Position numbers and translations under genes: made by a program | In this document: positions 62,510 to 64,000 of the stretch, one piece after another | Layout of the letters: every line of letters starts with the position of its first letter | How positions within the stretch are numbered: the first letter of the stretch is position 1 | NCBI GenBank assembly: GCA_016703895.1 | Contig: JADJBE010000002.1 | Coordinates: forward strand, 186,001-250,000 | Source of the DNA: Pseudomonadota bacterium | GTDB taxonomy: Bacteria; Pseudomonadota; Gammaproteobacteria; Steroidobacterales; Steroidobacteraceae | DNA length: 64,000 nucleotides | Reading direction: 5' to 3' | Notes under the pieces: generated by a model | The model's input: only the letters and a program-made list of their open reading frames with translations | What the model was told of the DNA's origin: nothing | Databases searched by the model: none

Positions 62510-63565
62510 ATGCACAAGTTATGGGTGTTAGCGGGGCTGTTGACCGCGGCCTTGCTGGCGTTGCCAGGCCCGGCCTTTTCGCAAGGTCAGGATGGCACGC
62601 CGGCGGACCGCGACTTGATGGTCATGAATGAGTTGTTGCCCGGGCGGTATGACAACTGGAACCAGAACTATTTCGATGGGCGCCGCAAGCTGGCTGAGTC
62701 GCTGCGACATGAGCGCCTGCATACGCAAGTTGTGCGCGTCGCGGCACCACGCATTGGCGAGCACGTCTATTACGCTGAGGACTATCGCGACAATGCTCCG
62801 GCCAAAGTCGTCAGGCGCCGCTTCTGGTCATTGACGTCAGACCCGCAGGCGGGCGCCGTGCGCATGCAGTCGTATTGGATCGATGACGTCGCAAAGGAAA
62901 GGTTTGCGGGCGGATTGACCGACCAAGCAGTCTGGCGGAGTGTCTCGCCGGCGGACTTTCGCTACGTAGCCGGCTGTGATGTCTACTGGGTACGTGAGGC
63001 CGGACAGTTCGCAGGCGCCAGCAAACCCACAGAGTGCCGCTTCAAGTCGGCAGGGATGTTAGGAGGGAAGGGCGACGTTGTCGGTGAGTACAGCTATGCC
63101 CTCACGCCCACTGCGTTGTGGATCCGCGACGAACAACGTGACCGGCGGGGCGCGCTGCTCGCGGGACATCCCAGTGGCGTACCCTATCAACTGCAGCGGG
63201 CGCGCGAATTTGTGTTCAATGCCGCCATCCCCGGCGTAGGCGGCGGTGCTGCGATCCCGTTCGAGCGCTATGCAGACTTGAAGCTGCACGACAAAGGCGG
63301 CAATGTGTGGTTCCAGACTCGGGAGGCAAAACCGCGCGAGTTAGGATTGACGTTGTCGTTTGTCGATTGGCCGATCAACAACGAGACCGGTGCGTTTACC
63401 CGCAATGGGTTGGTGCTGTACGTGAACGAGCGCGTCGATGGCGAGGTCAAGAACCTCGCCTACAGCGGTACCGATCCCAAGGTCGAGCGGATGTTCATCA
63501 ATCTCAAATGGATGCTGGTCAACTGCTACATGCAGTGGAACCGCGACGTCAAGCCGGAGTTTTAG
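62510..63565 (+). CDS. CpcT/CpeT-like exported protein
   Basis: A 351-residue exported protein starting at ATG 62510 with AAAGGGA eight bases upstream; an in-frame start at 62453 lacks a signal. Signal peptide residues 1–24 (PGPAFS). The region MNELLPGRYDNWNQNYFDGRR, APRIGEHVYYAEDYRDN, RRRFWSLTSDP, YVAGCDVYWVREAGQFAGAS, and PTECRFKSAG matches the CpeT barrel that attaches bilins in cyanobacteria. No phycobiliprotein genes are here, so a different, unknown ligand is likely. Neighbour to the right is an unknown convergent gene (10-base gap). Confidence 0.75.
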   Translation: MHKLWVLAGLLTAALLALPGPAFSQGQDGTPADRDLMVMNELLPGRYDNWNQNYFDGRRKLAESLRHERLHTQVVRVAAPRIGEHVYYAEDYRDNAPAKVVRRRFWSLTSDPQAGAVRMQSYWIDDVAKERFAGGLTDQAVWRSVSPADFRYVAGCDVYWVREAGQFAGASKPTECRFKSAGMLGGKGDVVGEYSYALTPTALWIRDEQRDRRGALLAGHPSGVPYQLQRAREFVFNAAIPGVGGGAAIPFERYADLKLHDKGGNVWFQTREAKPRELGLTLSFVDWPINNETGAFTRNGLVLYVNERVDGEVKNLAYSGTDPKVERMFINLKWMLVNCYMQWNRDVKPEF

Positions 63566-63575
63566 ACGCCGCTAA

Positions 63576-64000
63576 TCACTCGATAGTGCTGCCACGCAGG
63601 GTGGCGATATGCTCGCGGTGTTGACGCAGGATGCGCCGTGTCTGATCGGCGTCGGGTCGCTCGGCCAGGCGCGCGATCAGATCGGGAAGCTCATGCCACT
63701 TGCGGCCCCAGCCTAACAGGCGCACGGCGTCCTCGACTACGAGCAGTTCGGGTGCTGCGGCAGACACCGCCGCAATACGCTCCGGTGTCTTGTTCAGCGC
63801 CGGCTGGGCTTGGTCGCGGTGCAGGGCGCGCGGATGGGTCGTGACATTGGTGCGCGCCAGCGCCTCGATCGGCACACCGGCGCGCTGTTGCATCAGCAAT
63901 AGATGTACCCGGGACGCGGGTAGTCGGGGCATTTCCTTGGTCGTTTCCGGCGCCGGTTCGTGTTCCTCCGGGCTCGGATCGCGGGCCGTCAGCACCTCGC
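63576..64000 (-). CDS. unidentified protein, C-terminal part (5' end beyond window)
   Basis: The minus-strand frame is open to the window edge, and stops at 63576. The visible ~140 residues are charged and helical, with PASRVHLLLMQQRAGVPIEAL, LLVVEDAVRLLGWGRKWHEL and a C-terminal RRILRQHREHIATLRG. No signal, membrane helix or metal motif is visible. I do not recognise the family. The true start may be GTG 63995 or lie outside the window. Confidence 0.55.
   Translation of the reverse strand, partial: EVLTARDPSPEEHEPAPETTKEMPRLPASRVHLLLMQQRAGVPIEALARTNVTTHPRALHRDQAQPALNKTPERIAAVSAAAPELLVVEDAVRLLGWGRKWHELPDLIARLAERPDADQTRRILRQHREHIATLRGSTIE

Noticed and set aside
1..64000. CRISPR arrays, transposases or integrases
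   Set aside because: No regularly spaced repeats and no recognisable mobile-element protein were found by reading both strands.

Overview
The window is chromosomal DNA from a high-GC gammaproteobacterium. Gene content and order (metG–rsxB–nth–DUF1841, pepA–holC–valS with a divergent lpt permease, purN–purM–DUF2066–hda, moxR–DUF58–tgpA, tandem pilT/pilU) resemble Xanthomonadales/Steroidobacterales/Nevskiales. The order-level placement is inference from synteny, not a computed result.

Layout. 1–1431: the 3' end of lpdA, then a translationally coupled nucleotidyltransferase plus 78-aa partner that looks like a toxin–antitoxin-type pair. 1620–7128 (minus): an envelope operon with a small unknown gene, an MscS-type channel, a small membrane protein, the AcvB/VirJ aminoacyl-phosphatidylglycerol hydrolase and the MprF synthase/flippase. 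7168–19262 (plus): a decayed metabolic/respiratory island holding a gnd remnant, intact zwf, a phosphoketolase mini-remnant, a SYLF protein, frameshifted polyphosphate glucokinase, broken GH15 glucoamylase, EmrA/EmrB efflux genes, cydA and cydB with in-frame stops, an intact 35-aa DUF2474 subunit, a NodT/TolC remnant and a DUF1003 protein. 19279–20877 (minus): small exported proteins, two sharing an undescribed C-terminal motif. 20970–29596 (minus): DUF1841, nth, rsxB, metG, two PilT/PilU ATPases and a HEAT-repeat/Ser-Thr kinase fusion. 29729–45117: mostly housekeeping genes (mrp, dcd, purN, purM, pgsA-like, hda, wrbA, lytic transglycosylase, proS, pssA, family-4 udg, rimI, prfC, ATP-grasp, UMF1-type MFS). 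45114–55959: mtfA, tgpA, DUF58, moxR, valS, holC, pepA and lptG. 56011–60416 (minus): a four-gene Gld-like ABC export/auxiliary locus. 60562–64000: glyoxalase, cytochrome b561, cytochrome c', a CpeT-like protein and a partial unknown gene.

Sequence quality is an important caveat. Single-base indels, several in short homopolymers, interrupt genes that should be essential (proS, pssA, lptG, a pgsA-like gene) and also prfC, the gldG-like gene, DUF1003 and emrB. These look like sequencing or assembly errors. In contrast, the nonsense substitutions in cydA/cydB and the large internal deletions in the phosphoketolase and GH15 genes look like real gene decay. No CRISPR array, rRNA, tRNA or insertion sequence was recognised. 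No stretch longer than 300 bases lacks a gene or gene remnant.
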